The notes beneath the pieces were generated by a model, which saw only the letters and a program-made list of their open reading frames with translations, was not told where the DNA came from and searched no databases. From Deltaproteobacteria bacterium CG_4_9_14_3_um_filter_63_12 (GTDB lineage: Bacteria; Myxococcota_A; Bradymonadia; UBA4248; UM-FILTER-63-12): a DNA stretch of 33,364 bases. The stretch spans positions 1 to 33,364 of the forward strand of contig PFUG01000425.1 in NCBI GenBank assembly GCA_002789955.1, read 5' to 3'. Below are positions 16,757 to 26,413 of this stretch, in pieces. The first letter of the stretch is position 1, and each line of letters starts with the position of its first letter. The translations under genes were made by a program, and so were the position numbers.

Positions 16757-17014
16757 TCAAAACGGGGGATTCTCGACGGTGTCATAGAGCTCAGGGAGGA
16801 ACGTCCGCTTGGGGTCGAGATTCTCGTACCGCAGCCCTTTGAATGCCAGCACTAAGTCGACACTGGGGATGTCCGCCTCGACATCCAACTGTTCGTCGTC
16901 CAGGAAGATGTCAACTGACTTGCGGCCACCACTGTCCTGCGCCATTGCACTCAAAGGAGCCAACACTACCGCACAACAAAAGACCGCGAAGATTCCCCTT
17001 ACTACCCTGCTCAT
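16757..17014 (-). CDS. Small exported protein of the motor cluster
   Basis: 85 aa; signal peptide MSRVVRGIFAVFCCAVVLAPLSAMAQ; mature DVEADIPSVDLVLAFKGLRYENLDPKRTFLPELYDTVENPPF; overlaps the upstream gene by ATGA. Confidence 0.75.
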   Translation of the reverse strand: MSRVVRGIFAVFCCAVVLAPLSAMAQDSGGRKSVDIFLDDEQLDVEADIPSVDLVLAFKGLRYENLDPKRTFLPELYDTVENPPF

Positions 17015-18387
17015 TTACCATCCTCCTCGAAGGGGTCGTCCCCACCGTCGTCGCTTGGCACAGGTTCGTCGCCAAAGGGGTCATCACCGGTCGTATCCTT
17101 GGGCTCGTCCCCAAATGAATCCGCGTCGTTGGCGCCATCGCCGAACGGGTCGTCCCCCCCACCCTCCTGCTCGATCTTCTTCAACTCGTCCTCAGCTTGC
17201 AGGATCTCGATCGCCTTGTTCGCCTTGGCGATGAACTGGTCTGGCAGCTCTGTCCCTTCTTCGTCGTCCCAGAGGTCACGGGCCTTTTGCAGCGTGGATT
17301 TCGCTTTCTCGAGCCGTGCCATTCCGCTGAAACTCGACAACGAAATGACCTCCGTCGCAAGGTACAAGGCACCGAGCGCAAAATGCGCATCCGCCCAATT
17401 CTGGTCGAACGAGATGGCTTTCAAGTAGGCAGCCTCGGCCTCGTCACCTCGCCCCTGGGCTTTCAACGCATTCCCGAGATTGAGGTGGGCGTCCTTGTAG
17501 TTCGGCGAATACTTGATCGCCGTTAGGAACGCCGACTCAGCGTCCTCAAAGTTGCGTGTGTTGTAGATCATCAACCCAAGCGCATTCTGGGCTTCTGGGT
17601 AGTCTCCACGAAGGTCCACAGCGTTGCGGAAGTACTCTTGGGCACGAATCTGGTTGTCGAGATGGAGATATACCTGCCCCTGCAGAAATTGGATCTCGGG
17701 GTCCGATGGGTCCATCTCGACGGCTTGGCCAATGATGTATTCCGCCAAACGGTACTTCTTAGCCTTGAAATTGGCGGCGGCAAGATAGTAGCGGGCACGC
17801 ACATTCGCCTCGTCGCGCTTCAACACCACGCGAGCCTGGTCAATCGTGTCGTCATAACGGCCTGCAGCAACAAGCGACTCGAGTTGCGCGATCTTGTGAA
17901 AGATGTTGTCCGGCCGTCGGTCGACCCAAAGCTTGGCAGTTGCCTCGTAATCCTCGCCCGTTCGGATCTTTGTGCGAATCAAGTTCAGCAAGGCTGGCGA
18001 GAAATCCGGCTCGATATCTAGAGCCTTCTCGTAAAATTGCGCGGCCGTTCGCGCTTCACCGGCCTGGTCGCTGAGTACACCTAAATTATAGGCCGCGAGA
18101 AAGGCCTCGGCGTCATCCGAGAGAACCTTCTGCAGTTGCGAGGTGGCCTCGCTGACCTTCCCCTCGTCGGCCAAAGCCAACGCCGCGTCGATGCGCTCGT
18201 TGCTCTCGTCGCTCGCCTTCGCAGTATAGACGACCTTGATAGGCTCCTTCTTGATCTCGACCGGACCTTCGGCTTTCTTCTCGACCGCTTTGTTCGGCTC
18301 TTCGATTTGCTTGGGCGTGCTTGAACATCCCGCCGTCGCGATCAGCAGAACAACGCCAGCCATTATGCAGGTCATTTTGTGGCTCAC
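17011..18387 (-). CDS. TPR lipoprotein (GltE/NfsE-like)
   Basis: MSHKMTCIMAGVVLLIATAGCSS lipobox; repeated TPR units (AAYNLGVLSDQAGEARTAAQFYEKALDIEPDFSPAL; DAHLNLGNALKAQGRGDEAEAAYLKAISFDQNWADAHFALGALYL); acidic C-terminus. Confidence 0.88.
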   Translation of the reverse strand: MSHKMTCIMAGVVLLIATAGCSSTPKQIEEPNKAVEKKAEGPVEIKKEPIKVVYTAKASDESNERIDAALALADEGKVSEATSQLQKVLSDDAEAFLAAYNLGVLSDQAGEARTAAQFYEKALDIEPDFSPALLNLIRTKIRTGEDYEATAKLWVDRRPDNIFHKIAQLESLVAAGRYDDTIDQARVVLKRDEANVRARYYLAAANFKAKKYRLAEYIIGQAVEMDPSDPEIQFLQGQVYLHLDNQIRAQEYFRNAVDLRGDYPEAQNALGLMIYNTRNFEDAESAFLTAIKYSPNYKDAHLNLGNALKAQGRGDEAEAAYLKAISFDQNWADAHFALGALYLATEVISLSSFSGMARLEKAKSTLQKARDLWDDEEGTELPDQFIAKANKAIEILQAEDELKKIEQEGGGDDPFGDGANDADSFGDEPKDTTGDDPFGDEPVPSDDGGDDPFEEDGK

Positions 18388-21300
18388 TTGTCCTCCATGT
18401 CGACGTCTTTAGGCTCAACGTCCTGCTCACCCTCGCTCTTGGTCGCACGGAGCAACCCGGCCGGGGATGTAGTGGTCTGCGTCAGTGCCGTTCGCTCCCC
18501 TTCGAACATCGGGTATTCCTTCGGCGCAATGTCATTCAGACCGTTGAGGGACTTGCGGGTCCACTCGTTTACGATGCTGTTGTCGCGGCCGAACTGTACC
18601 ACGGCCTCGTAGTTCTCCCTGGCCTTGTCTTTGAGCTCAAAGGCTCCTTCGAGAAGGCTCTCGAGAAATCCGTCGCAAGTGTCCGCATCGAACGACGGCG
18701 GGCACTCGGCCTGCTCCATCGAGCTCGCGAAATTGTGGAACATGCCGCCGATGCTGTACAGAGCGGCCATTGTCCACTCGGCGTTCTTATAAGTCAGCAC
18801 TTGATTGAACTTCTGTGCCACGACTGCGGAGCCTTCCTTCTTGCTCGCGACATTCTGCTTGAACTGCTTCAAGGTGCCATTGAGCTTGATCTTGCTCCAG
18901 CTCTTGAACTCCATGTCGGCCAGAAGGTACTGCGCCTTGGCGGCGAGGTAGTTGGCCTTCGTCCCCCCGACCGACGGGCTATCTTGATAAACCGTCACAA
19001 CCTTCTCGTAGAATGGTTTCGCCTTCTTCAGGTCGTTCTTCTTGTTGAAGTAGTCCCCTTGCTTCACGTAGCTCGTCAACGTGAATACCCGGAACTCGGG
19101 ATCTCCAGCGTACTTCTTCCGGAACTTCTCGAAGGTCTTGTCCATCTTCGAGTAGTTGCCCATTTCTTCGTACATCAGGCACGCCTCGAAAAGGAGCTCT
19201 GGTGCGTCCGTCTGCTCATTGTGTTCGTCGTGGTAACGCTCCATCAGTTGCGCAGCGCGTTCGAAGCTCTCGGTGTACTTCAGGATGATCGCGGCCTTGC
19301 GCAGCGCGGTGACGCGCTCTGGGTGATCAAGGAACGTCTGCCGCTTGCTGTCATGCAGCTCCAAGTAACTGTCGACCGCGGTCTCGAAATCGAAGAACCG
19401 TTCGCCGTTCACGCCGACTCGGTACAAGGCGTCCGCCGCCTCTGGCTTGTCGTTGTATTCCGTATACACGCGCTTATAGAGCCGCATCGCCGACTCGTAG
19501 CGCTGGATGCGCTCATATGCGACACCGGCGTTGTACAGGGCTAGGTGGATGTCATCGAAAGTTGGGTTCTCGTCAGCGATCCTTTCGTATTCGTAGGCCG
19601 CCTCTGCGTATTGCTCGGCATCAAAGAGCTGGCGCGCCTTTTCGAAGAGGGCGCTGTACTTGATGTCCTGCAGTTTCGTGTCGAGGTCGCTGGTTCCCTC
19701 ACCGGTGCCCAACTTCTTCTCGCGGAGCGAATCACTGATCTCCGCGACCTTATCGAGGTCACCCTCCTCTTGATACGTGTTGATCACGAACCCGGCAGAC
19801 ACCACAGCAAAGTCCGTCTCTGGATGCTGGTCGATGATGCGTCCAAAACGTGTCCGAGCCTGCTCGTAGTCGCCGTAGTGGTAGTACGTCAGCGCGTTGA
19901 GGTACTCGTAGTCATCTTCGAGCGGCTCCTCCGTCTCGGGTCGACGCGAGTCGAGGTGGTACTCTGCGTACTTGTCGCGAGCGTCCAACACTCTCTGGGT
20001 CTCCTGCGGAATCGGACGCATTACCGCCTTCTGTCCGTCGCGAGCCGCGAGCTCGGCTTCGATTGCCGCTTGATCTCCCTTGCCTTCCGAAGCCAACTCC
20101 GAGAGCAGGTACGTCGGGACGATGCTCGCTTGAACGGCACCGCGACCATATAGGGTCTTGATGTCCTCGGGGGGCAGTCCGAGTGGATCGACCTGGCCTT
20201 GCTCAACCCCTTGGTAGAGCAAGATGCTCCGCGCATCGATCGAACCCATCGCCGCGTCTCTTCGGAAACGGCCGTCGGACAGGTCTCGAATGTCATCGAA
20301 CACCACCGCCGACTTCTCGTATTGTTCAGAGTTGTAGAGCGCGTCGGCGAGAATGTAGCGATACAGATAGACGTCTTGGTCGTTGGGATACTTTTCGAGG
20401 AACCCTTGTGTCAGCTCGGCGGTACGCGTGTAGACCTCGATGGCCTTGGCTCTCGTCGTATCATGCTGGGCTTGCAACTCGGCTTGTGTCGCAGGGCTCC
20501 TCGCGGAGTCAGCCTTGGCCAAAGCCTCCTCTGCAGCGACATCGAGCTCACCAGCTTGCGTGTAGTACGTGCTGATGGAGTACATCATCGCCTTGCGTGC
20601 GATTGAATCCGCGTAGGCGATGGCCTCAAGGTTGCCATTCTGCTCCTGGCACTTGTACCACTCCGAGGTCTTCCCATAAATCGCGTCGAGATTCGACTGC
20701 ACCAACACCGCTTTCTCTCTCTGCTCCGAGAGGTTGAGTGCAGTGATGTAGGACTGGTGGATCTTGGGATTCTCGGGATTGCATACGTCTCTCTGCAGGA
20801 GAGCCTCATAGGCCTCTGCGGCGAAATCGTACCGGGCCTGCTCGGCGAGGGTGTCGGCGTAGACTCGCAGCACCTCCAACTCAAAGTCCTGTCCACTATT
20901 CAGGTACTTGTTGAACCGCGACATGCCAAAGTCCGGGTCACGGTCGATGGTGTCCTGCAGGTTCCAGTCCTCTTCGGCCAGGGCGGCGGCCATGAACTCG
21001 ATGGCCTCTTGGCGCAACGACGAACCCTTGGGAACCTGGTCGGCGTACTCCACGAGTTCGATGAAGCGGTGGATCATGCTGTCGTAGTCTTCGTTGTAGT
21101 ATTCTGTCCAAGCCAGCCGGTAGAGCGCGCGGTCATAGATCGCGTAGTCGGGTCCGTAAGCCACAGCCCGTGCGTAATACGATTTGGCGACATCCCACGT
21201 CACCTCGGACCCGACCCCCTGGATGGCATCCTGGGAACGGCTGAAGTGGTACTCCCCGATACGCGTCAACGCCTCTGGCGTCTTCGAGCTGTCTGGGAAC

Positions 21301-22058
21301 TTCTCTACCAACGCCATGAACGTGTCGTTGGCGGCGTCCTCTTGGTCCATTTGGAGCTGGCAGAAGCCAAGTAGGTAGTAGGCGCCGTCCGCCTGCGGGA
21401 AGTTCGGGAAGCGGCGGATGAGCTCGCCGGAGTAGCCAATCGACTTGCTAAAGTCAGGATAGTCCTGAGTCAGCGTCGATGGATCCGCCGAGAGATACTC
21501 TTCATCCGCCTTCTCGTAGTGAAGGACCGCGAGCCTGTAGAGCACCCCGGGGGCATAGGTCTCGTTCCGACCGTGTTTTTCGAGGAAGCGCTCGAGGCGA
21601 GCGATGGAGTCGGTGCGTTGGATCCGCTCGTCGTCTCTCAGCTTGGTGAGCTCACCCGCATAAACCTTATCGATGCTCTTGAGCTTGGCGTCGTACTCGG
21701 AGAGCACTGCGGTGCGCAGCTCGTTGCGGTACTCCGAGACCTCGTCAATGTACCGGAGGGTGGCGTTTTGGTACGCGGCCAGCTCAGCGATGGTGTTCTC
21801 ATCGGCATTCGGTGGTGTTGGGATCGGGTCGGAGAAGACACCGGTCTTCGGTTGCGCCTCGGCATCTGGAGCAGTGGGCGCGGCGGCAGCCCCATCTGTG
21901 GGTGCTGGACCTTCGTCCGCCGTCTCGGTGTCGGCCTCGGCCAACTCTGGCTCTGCTGCATCCTCGTCCTGAGCCCAAACCAGGGCCGGAACGAAGAGAG
22001 CCAGCCCCGAGAAGGCCAACCAGCAGAGCATTGGGCTCTTCCATGTCCTTCGATTCAT
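18384..22058 (-). CDS. Very large periplasmic TPR protein (GltD/AgmU/NfsD-like)
   Basis: 1224 aa; signal peptide ...ALFVPALVWAQDEDAAEPE; TPR-like repeats throughout (AYEYERIADENPTFDDIHLALYNAGVAYERIQRYESAMRLYKRVYTEYNDKPEAADALYRVG). Confidence 0.88.
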   Translation of the reverse strand: MNRRTWKSPMLCWLAFSGLALFVPALVWAQDEDAAEPELAEADTETADEGPAPTDGAAAAPTAPDAEAQPKTGVFSDPIPTPPNADENTIAELAAYQNATLRYIDEVSEYRNELRTAVLSEYDAKLKSIDKVYAGELTKLRDDERIQRTDSIARLERFLEKHGRNETYAPGVLYRLAVLHYEKADEEYLSADPSTLTQDYPDFSKSIGYSGELIRRFPNFPQADGAYYLLGFCQLQMDQEDAANDTFMALVEKFPDSSKTPEALTRIGEYHFSRSQDAIQGVGSEVTWDVAKSYYARAVAYGPDYAIYDRALYRLAWTEYYNEDYDSMIHRFIELVEYADQVPKGSSLRQEAIEFMAAALAEEDWNLQDTIDRDPDFGMSRFNKYLNSGQDFELEVLRVYADTLAEQARYDFAAEAYEALLQRDVCNPENPKIHQSYITALNLSEQREKAVLVQSNLDAIYGKTSEWYKCQEQNGNLEAIAYADSIARKAMMYSISTYYTQAGELDVAAEEALAKADSARSPATQAELQAQHDTTRAKAIEVYTRTAELTQGFLEKYPNDQDVYLYRYILADALYNSEQYEKSAVVFDDIRDLSDGRFRRDAAMGSIDARSILLYQGVEQGQVDPLGLPPEDIKTLYGRGAVQASIVPTYLLSELASEGKGDQAAIEAELAARDGQKAVMRPIPQETQRVLDARDKYAEYHLDSRRPETEEPLEDDYEYLNALTYYHYGDYEQARTRFGRIIDQHPETDFAVVSAGFVINTYQEEGDLDKVAEISDSLREKKLGTGEGTSDLDTKLQDIKYSALFEKARQLFDAEQYAEAAYEYERIADENPTFDDIHLALYNAGVAYERIQRYESAMRLYKRVYTEYNDKPEAADALYRVGVNGERFFDFETAVDSYLELHDSKRQTFLDHPERVTALRKAAIILKYTESFERAAQLMERYHDEHNEQTDAPELLFEACLMYEEMGNYSKMDKTFEKFRKKYAGDPEFRVFTLTSYVKQGDYFNKKNDLKKAKPFYEKVVTVYQDSPSVGGTKANYLAAKAQYLLADMEFKSWSKIKLNGTLKQFKQNVASKKEGSAVVAQKFNQVLTYKNAEWTMAALYSIGGMFHNFASSMEQAECPPSFDADTCDGFLESLLEGAFELKDKARENYEAVVQFGRDNSIVNEWTRKSLNGLNDIAPKEYPMFEGERTALTQTTTSPAGLLRATKSEGEQDVEPKDVDMEDK

Positions 22059-24379
22059 CAGGGTTCCTCGCTCTCTTGCCCGAGCTCTTTGAGCACCTGC
22101 TCGAAGTCCTGCTCGAGGATCTCTCTCTCTTTGTTGCGCTCGGACATCAACCGCTCGATTCTTTGGCTCTTCGCATCCTTCTGCAGCCAGGCAACGTCGA
22201 CGACGCCGACGTCCGCGGCCAAGATGAGGTCGTCGAAGAGGTTCTTGACATGCTGCCAGTGGTGGTAAGCGATCTCACCGGCGACCAACTCGACGTCGCC
22301 GTGCAGCTGGTCATATCGGACATCATATTGCTCGAGGAGGGAGCGCTCGATCGCGATTCGCAGCTTGATCTCGGAGACCTTCGAGTCGACCACGCCGGCC
22401 ACTTGCTTTCGCAGCGTGTCCAGCTCGCCCGACAGGGAGTCGACCTCGGCTCGATACTGGTCCAGCGCCTCGAATTCACCGGAGCGGCCACCGCGCGCAG
22501 TGGCCAACTCGGCCTGCTCAGCCTTGAGCGCGTCGCGATACTCATTGCGGACCCCAGACTCACGGTCGGCCAGGTTGGCGCTCATTCCTCCCAACGAAGA
22601 CTGGATGCGCAAATCGCGCTCCACGGCCAGCAGCTCTTCATGAAGCAGTTTGACGGTCTCTTTAGTGTCATTCAGCTCTTTGCTCAGCTGAACCTCCTCC
22701 TCTTCGGTGAGATCGGACTTTGGCCCGTCGATTAAGAGCCACCGTTCCATGGCTTCAACCTGCAAGCTCGTGGCCTCCAACACGGTGCTGAGTCGGTATG
22801 CCTTGAGGCTACGGTCTTCGAGAGCTGCGCGCATCTCGCGCTCACGTTGAACGTAGGCGTCGCGTGAGTTTGGAAGCTCTTCGTAGGCCTTCTCTTTTTC
22901 CTCGCGGCCGCCCTTTGCAGCGGTGTCGACGTCGAGCATCTCAGCCTCTAGGTCGTTGATGTCCCTCTGCAGCGCCTGCAGTTTCCCGTCGAAGTCCAAC
23001 GCCGCCACCCACGCCCCGCGCAACTCCGCGAAGAGCTCGTAGCGGTTTTCCGATTGGAGTGCGGCCTCCAGCTCGGAGATGAGTGCGCGAGATTCCTCGA
23101 TGTTTTGTGCGCTTTCGCCGAGGGAATGCACCATCTCTGAGGCCTCGACGGTCTGCTTATCCGGCTTGATCCAGCGGCTCGCCGAGCGCGGCAGATACTG
23201 AGCCCGGCCAACCTCATCGCGGGCAACTAGGTCTTGGAAAAAGGCCAGCTCATCGGGCTGCCCTTCAACCAACGCGTTGAGCTCGAGCAACACGGGTTCG
23301 TAGGTGTGCAGAATAGTCTCGTAGGTATCGAGGGCCTTCTCGTATTGTCCGGAGTCCTTGAGCAGATCCCCGGCGAGCCGCTGCCCATCTGGGCGGAAGA
23401 GACTGTCTGGCTTGGCGAGGTCGAGGATCTCGAGGTTTCGCAGCGCAGCCTTGACCTCTCCACGGCGGATGAAGGTCCAGGTGATCTCGTAGAGCGCCTG
23501 ATCGAAGACGTCGCTGTTGCGGTCGATGTTCTGGTAGGTATCGAGCGCCTCGGTCCACTCCTCCCGCTCGTAGTGGATGCGGGCTTTGGCCATGTTGGCC
23601 AAGTCGAGCAGCCCAACGGATTCTGCCTCGGCGAAGGCTGGGCCTTGCTCCAGTACCGTCACAAAGTTTGCCTCGGCCTCATCCAGATGTCCGAGCTTTG
23701 CTTGGACGACTCCGGCAAAATAGACCCCCTTCAGGCCGAGCAGCGAGGTCGGTTTAATGAACGCAAAGACCGCGGCCGCCTCGTCTAAGCGGCCTTCTGA
23801 GTAGAGCCCCTTTCCGCGCGCGTAGAGCAGGCCGGGCTCGGTGTTTGCGTCGGTGCCGATGTGGAGTTCCTGGTAGATCGTGTCCACAGCAGACCAATCT
23901 CCCGAGACGATGCCTGACTCGAGCAAAAGCGCGACCGCGGCCTGCTGGTCTTCCGGCCGCCCCTCCTTGAGCACCTGCAGGATCCGCCGCCTGGCGCTGG
24001 CGTGGTGGCCACTCTCGAAGAGTGCTTGAGCTTCGAGGAACAAGGCCTGTTTGTACCCTGGCTTGTCCTTCCACTGCTCGCGACTAACGATGTCAAGAAA
24101 CAGGACGCTCGCCCTCTCAGGGTCGCCCAACTCCATCAGCTTGAGGCCTTCCGCTAGTCGCAGCTCGAGTTGGAACTCCTCCTCGGCCAGGACCGAGCCG
24201 ACGTAGCGGTCGCTGAGCTCCTTGAGCGAGGCGCGCGCGCTCTCGAGCCGCTCGCCAATCGTGTTGAGCGAATTGCCACCCAGGTCTTCTTGCGACTGCG
24301 CCGTCGAGGCGGCCATCATGCTGAGCACCAGCCAAACGGCTGAGGCGAACCACAGCTTCTTCGAAGGGTCTATGGACAT
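22058..24379 (-). CDS. Exported TPR/coiled-coil protein (GltC-like candidate)
   Basis: 773 aa; signal peptide; N-terminal TPRs (FAFIKPTSLLGLKGVYFAGVVQAKLGHLDEAEANFVTVL); C-terminal long coiled coil. TGATG overlap with the following gene. Confidence 0.8.
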   Translation of the reverse strand: MSIDPSKKLWFASAVWLVLSMMAASTAQSQEDLGGNSLNTIGERLESARASLKELSDRYVGSVLAEEEFQLELRLAEGLKLMELGDPERASVLFLDIVSREQWKDKPGYKQALFLEAQALFESGHHASARRRILQVLKEGRPEDQQAAVALLLESGIVSGDWSAVDTIYQELHIGTDANTEPGLLYARGKGLYSEGRLDEAAAVFAFIKPTSLLGLKGVYFAGVVQAKLGHLDEAEANFVTVLEQGPAFAEAESVGLLDLANMAKARIHYEREEWTEALDTYQNIDRNSDVFDQALYEITWTFIRRGEVKAALRNLEILDLAKPDSLFRPDGQRLAGDLLKDSGQYEKALDTYETILHTYEPVLLELNALVEGQPDELAFFQDLVARDEVGRAQYLPRSASRWIKPDKQTVEASEMVHSLGESAQNIEESRALISELEAALQSENRYELFAELRGAWVAALDFDGKLQALQRDINDLEAEMLDVDTAAKGGREEKEKAYEELPNSRDAYVQREREMRAALEDRSLKAYRLSTVLEATSLQVEAMERWLLIDGPKSDLTEEEEVQLSKELNDTKETVKLLHEELLAVERDLRIQSSLGGMSANLADRESGVRNEYRDALKAEQAELATARGGRSGEFEALDQYRAEVDSLSGELDTLRKQVAGVVDSKVSEIKLRIAIERSLLEQYDVRYDQLHGDVELVAGEIAYHHWQHVKNLFDDLILAADVGVVDVAWLQKDAKSQRIERLMSERNKEREILEQDFEQVLKELGQESEEP

Positions 24380-24390
24380 GGGTCCTCTTC

Positions 24391-25167
24391 TTACTTGCTC
24401 GTGGCGGCGACCGCCGAATTCGACTGGTCCAGTTCGTGCTCGGTCGTCTCGTATTGAATGCTCGGACGATCTTCGAGGGGCGTGAAGAATCCGCCCTTCT
24501 CGTGGGCCCGCACGATGATCTCGTGGGCCCGGCCTTCCTCAGCATTGAAGACATAGCTCGAACTCAAAGAGTACTCGTACCCATCCATGTAGCGGAAGAT
24601 TCCCCAGTCGTTGCCCTTGTAGACCATCTTGACGACGAGCCCGTGGCTTCCTGGTACGACTTTCTCGTCGATCACGACTTCGGCATCCATCTTGTCCAGC
24701 TTGCCCGAGTAATCCAACCTCTCGAACTTCGGGTCGCCGTCCAGCGCGTAGAGCACTTGGATGAGTTGGTACTCCGCCCCCATCTCGTTGGAGTGGATGA
24801 CCACCACTTTGCTCCCGGCGATCGTGCGGCGCAGCACGGATTCGCGCAAAAGAAGCAGACGACTCTTCGTGGCGAACGTGTCCTCCTTGAGGATGTCGAC
24901 CTGGTTGCCGATCTCTCGCAGTCGCTGATCCGTTGCGTTGCGGTCCTCGAGCTGCGCTCCCCCCTCGAGCGGATCCACGAGAGGCTCCGCGGCCGTATTG
25001 ACCTCATCGGCCGCTGCAGGAACCTCGACGACTGGGACCGTGGGTTCCTCGGCCGGTGTCGCTTCCGTCTGGGCCGAAACTCCAGAGGTCGTCAGCAACA
25101 CTGCGATTGCCGAACAAACGGCGACGATTCCCTCAAAGCCGATCCAACCTGTCCTAGGCATTTGCAT
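24391..25167 (-). CDS. Exported protein of unknown function, first gene of the motor operon
   Basis: 258 aa; signal-like N-terminus ...AVCSAIAVLLTTSGVSAQTE; coiled coil LREIGNQVDILKEDTFATKSRLLLLRESVL followed by a beta-rich domain KVVVIHSNEMGAEYQLIQVLYALDGDPKF. Confidence 0.75.
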   Translation of the reverse strand: MQMPRTGWIGFEGIVAVCSAIAVLLTTSGVSAQTEATPAEEPTVPVVEVPAAADEVNTAAEPLVDPLEGGAQLEDRNATDQRLREIGNQVDILKEDTFATKSRLLLLRESVLRRTIAGSKVVVIHSNEMGAEYQLIQVLYALDGDPKFERLDYSGKLDKMDAEVVIDEKVVPGSHGLVVKMVYKGNDWGIFRYMDGYEYSLSSSYVFNAEEGRAHEIIVRAHEKGGFFTPLEDRPSIQYETTEHELDQSNSAVAATSK

Positions 25168-25639
25168 CTCGCCTTTCCTTTGGTGCTGCGAACAGCTCGA
25201 CCATCGAAATCTTTGACAGAAACAGGCCGTTCACCTTTCGCTCCATCACGCGGAGGGCGAACCGGACACTCGGGGGTCTTCTTCCCGCTGAATTCACGAA
25301 CGCACAATCTAGTGGTAAACGACACACGTTGCAATCGTCCTGGCGAACGTCCGAGCACGGCTCACAAGCTTCTAAATTTGCAGATCAAAAAGCTTCCGGG
25401 TGAGTCCGCAGACTCACGGTTCGCAAAAGATCCCTTGGGCTGCGAATCTCGTACTGTAGAGCTGCGCTGGTCTCCTGGCCAGGCGCAAACGTGCCCAGCA
25501 AGTGCTTGGCAGTCGATTGATACTCTTGAAGCTGGTTGCTATATTGCATCGCCTTGGTCGTCGCTGGATGGAGTGCCGTCCAGTCCGCTTGGGAAGTCCC
25601 GATGAGCTGTCGTGCTTCCTGCTTCCCCACGAGTAGTGG

Positions 25640-26122
25640 ATGTTTGACCGTATCACCATCTCGGAGGTCCCGACCAGTCGAACCTTCCGAATCGCTTTTA
25701 CCCTTCTGAAGCCTGAGGGGTGGAGGACCGTTCACGACAACCAGTGGCTCGCGTTCGCTCCATCTTGGCGCCGGGACTCTGGCTTCGCTGTGCTGATGCC
25801 GAACAAGGAGTGTACAGGGGACGAGCGTCTCCTTGGTCGCACACGTGGGATCGAGAACTACCTCGAGACCGTCTTCACCGAGCTCCAAGAGGTCACCCTC
25901 GAGGAGAACGAAGACGAGATGGGTCCTTACGACCTGCAGGCTTTCCGTGGTCGATTGCCGGGTGTCTTCGGACGCGTGATCCTCGTTGTTGCGTCTGTAG
26001 CCGTCGAAGACGTCAACTTTTTCCTAGTCGGGTTCTCCCAGGACGAGCGCTTCGAGGTGCTCGAACCTACCTTTCGGGCGATGGTGGGGAGCTTCCGGCC
26101 CATGGTCACCGTCCCGCGATGA
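25640..26122 (+). CDS. Unknown 160-aa protein, possibly PsbP/DcrB-like (DUF1795-type) fold
   Basis: FTLLKPEGWRTVHDNQWLAFAPSWRRDSGFAVLMP... FEVLEPTFRAMVGSFRPM resembles the 'P.gW ... F..i..SFr' layout of that fold. Weak, by eye only. Confidence 0.55.
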   Translation: MFDRITISEVPTSRTFRIAFTLLKPEGWRTVHDNQWLAFAPSWRRDSGFAVLMPNKECTGDERLLGRTRGIENYLETVFTELQEVTLEENEDEMGPYDLQAFRGRLPGVFGRVILVVASVAVEDVNFFLVGFSQDERFEVLEPTFRAMVGSFRPMVTVPR

Positions 26123-26319
26123 GCAGGGAGACGTCGGTCGAGCTGCCTCCCTGGATGAGAACGCTCATCGAAGGTGGCGAGGTCGATGCGCTCAGGCCTA
26201 GGAGTCGTCAGGAAACAACCTGCCCATTTGGGCATCGCCAGAGGCGCGATGGCAGCGTCGGTCTGCTTCGACGATGCTGGGCATCGCCTGCATCGACCTC
26301 CTTGCCCTCCCTCCTCTGA
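26119..26319 (+). CDS. Short ORF overlapping the previous stop (ATGA); possibly truncated or decayed
   Basis: MSRETSVELPPWMRTLIEGGEVDALRPRSRQETTCPFGHRQRRDG...; coding-like start, low-quality C-terminus. Confidence 0.3.
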   Translation: MSRETSVELPPWMRTLIEGGEVDALRPRSRQETTCPFGHRQRRDGSVGLLRRCWASPASTSLPSLL

Positions 26320-26413
26320 CTTCGCCCAAATGCGCATTTTGTTCCCGGACGACTCCTCAGCGCCACCGGAGTGTGGAGCTACCGTGGGACCTGCGTAGAA
26401 CACCCCAAGGTCA

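Noticed and set aside
18321-19544. 407-aa plus-strand ORF
   Set aside because: Antisense of the 1224-aa TPR protein; no family-like pattern.
25385-25888. 167-aa minus-strand ORF
   Set aside because: Overlaps the 5' half of the 160-aa plus gene antiparallel. Its C-terminal ~80 aa (GKQEARQLIGTSQADWTALHPATTKAMQYSNQL...) look somewhat protein-like, so a shorter GTG-started gene near 25630 is possible but not supported enough to call.
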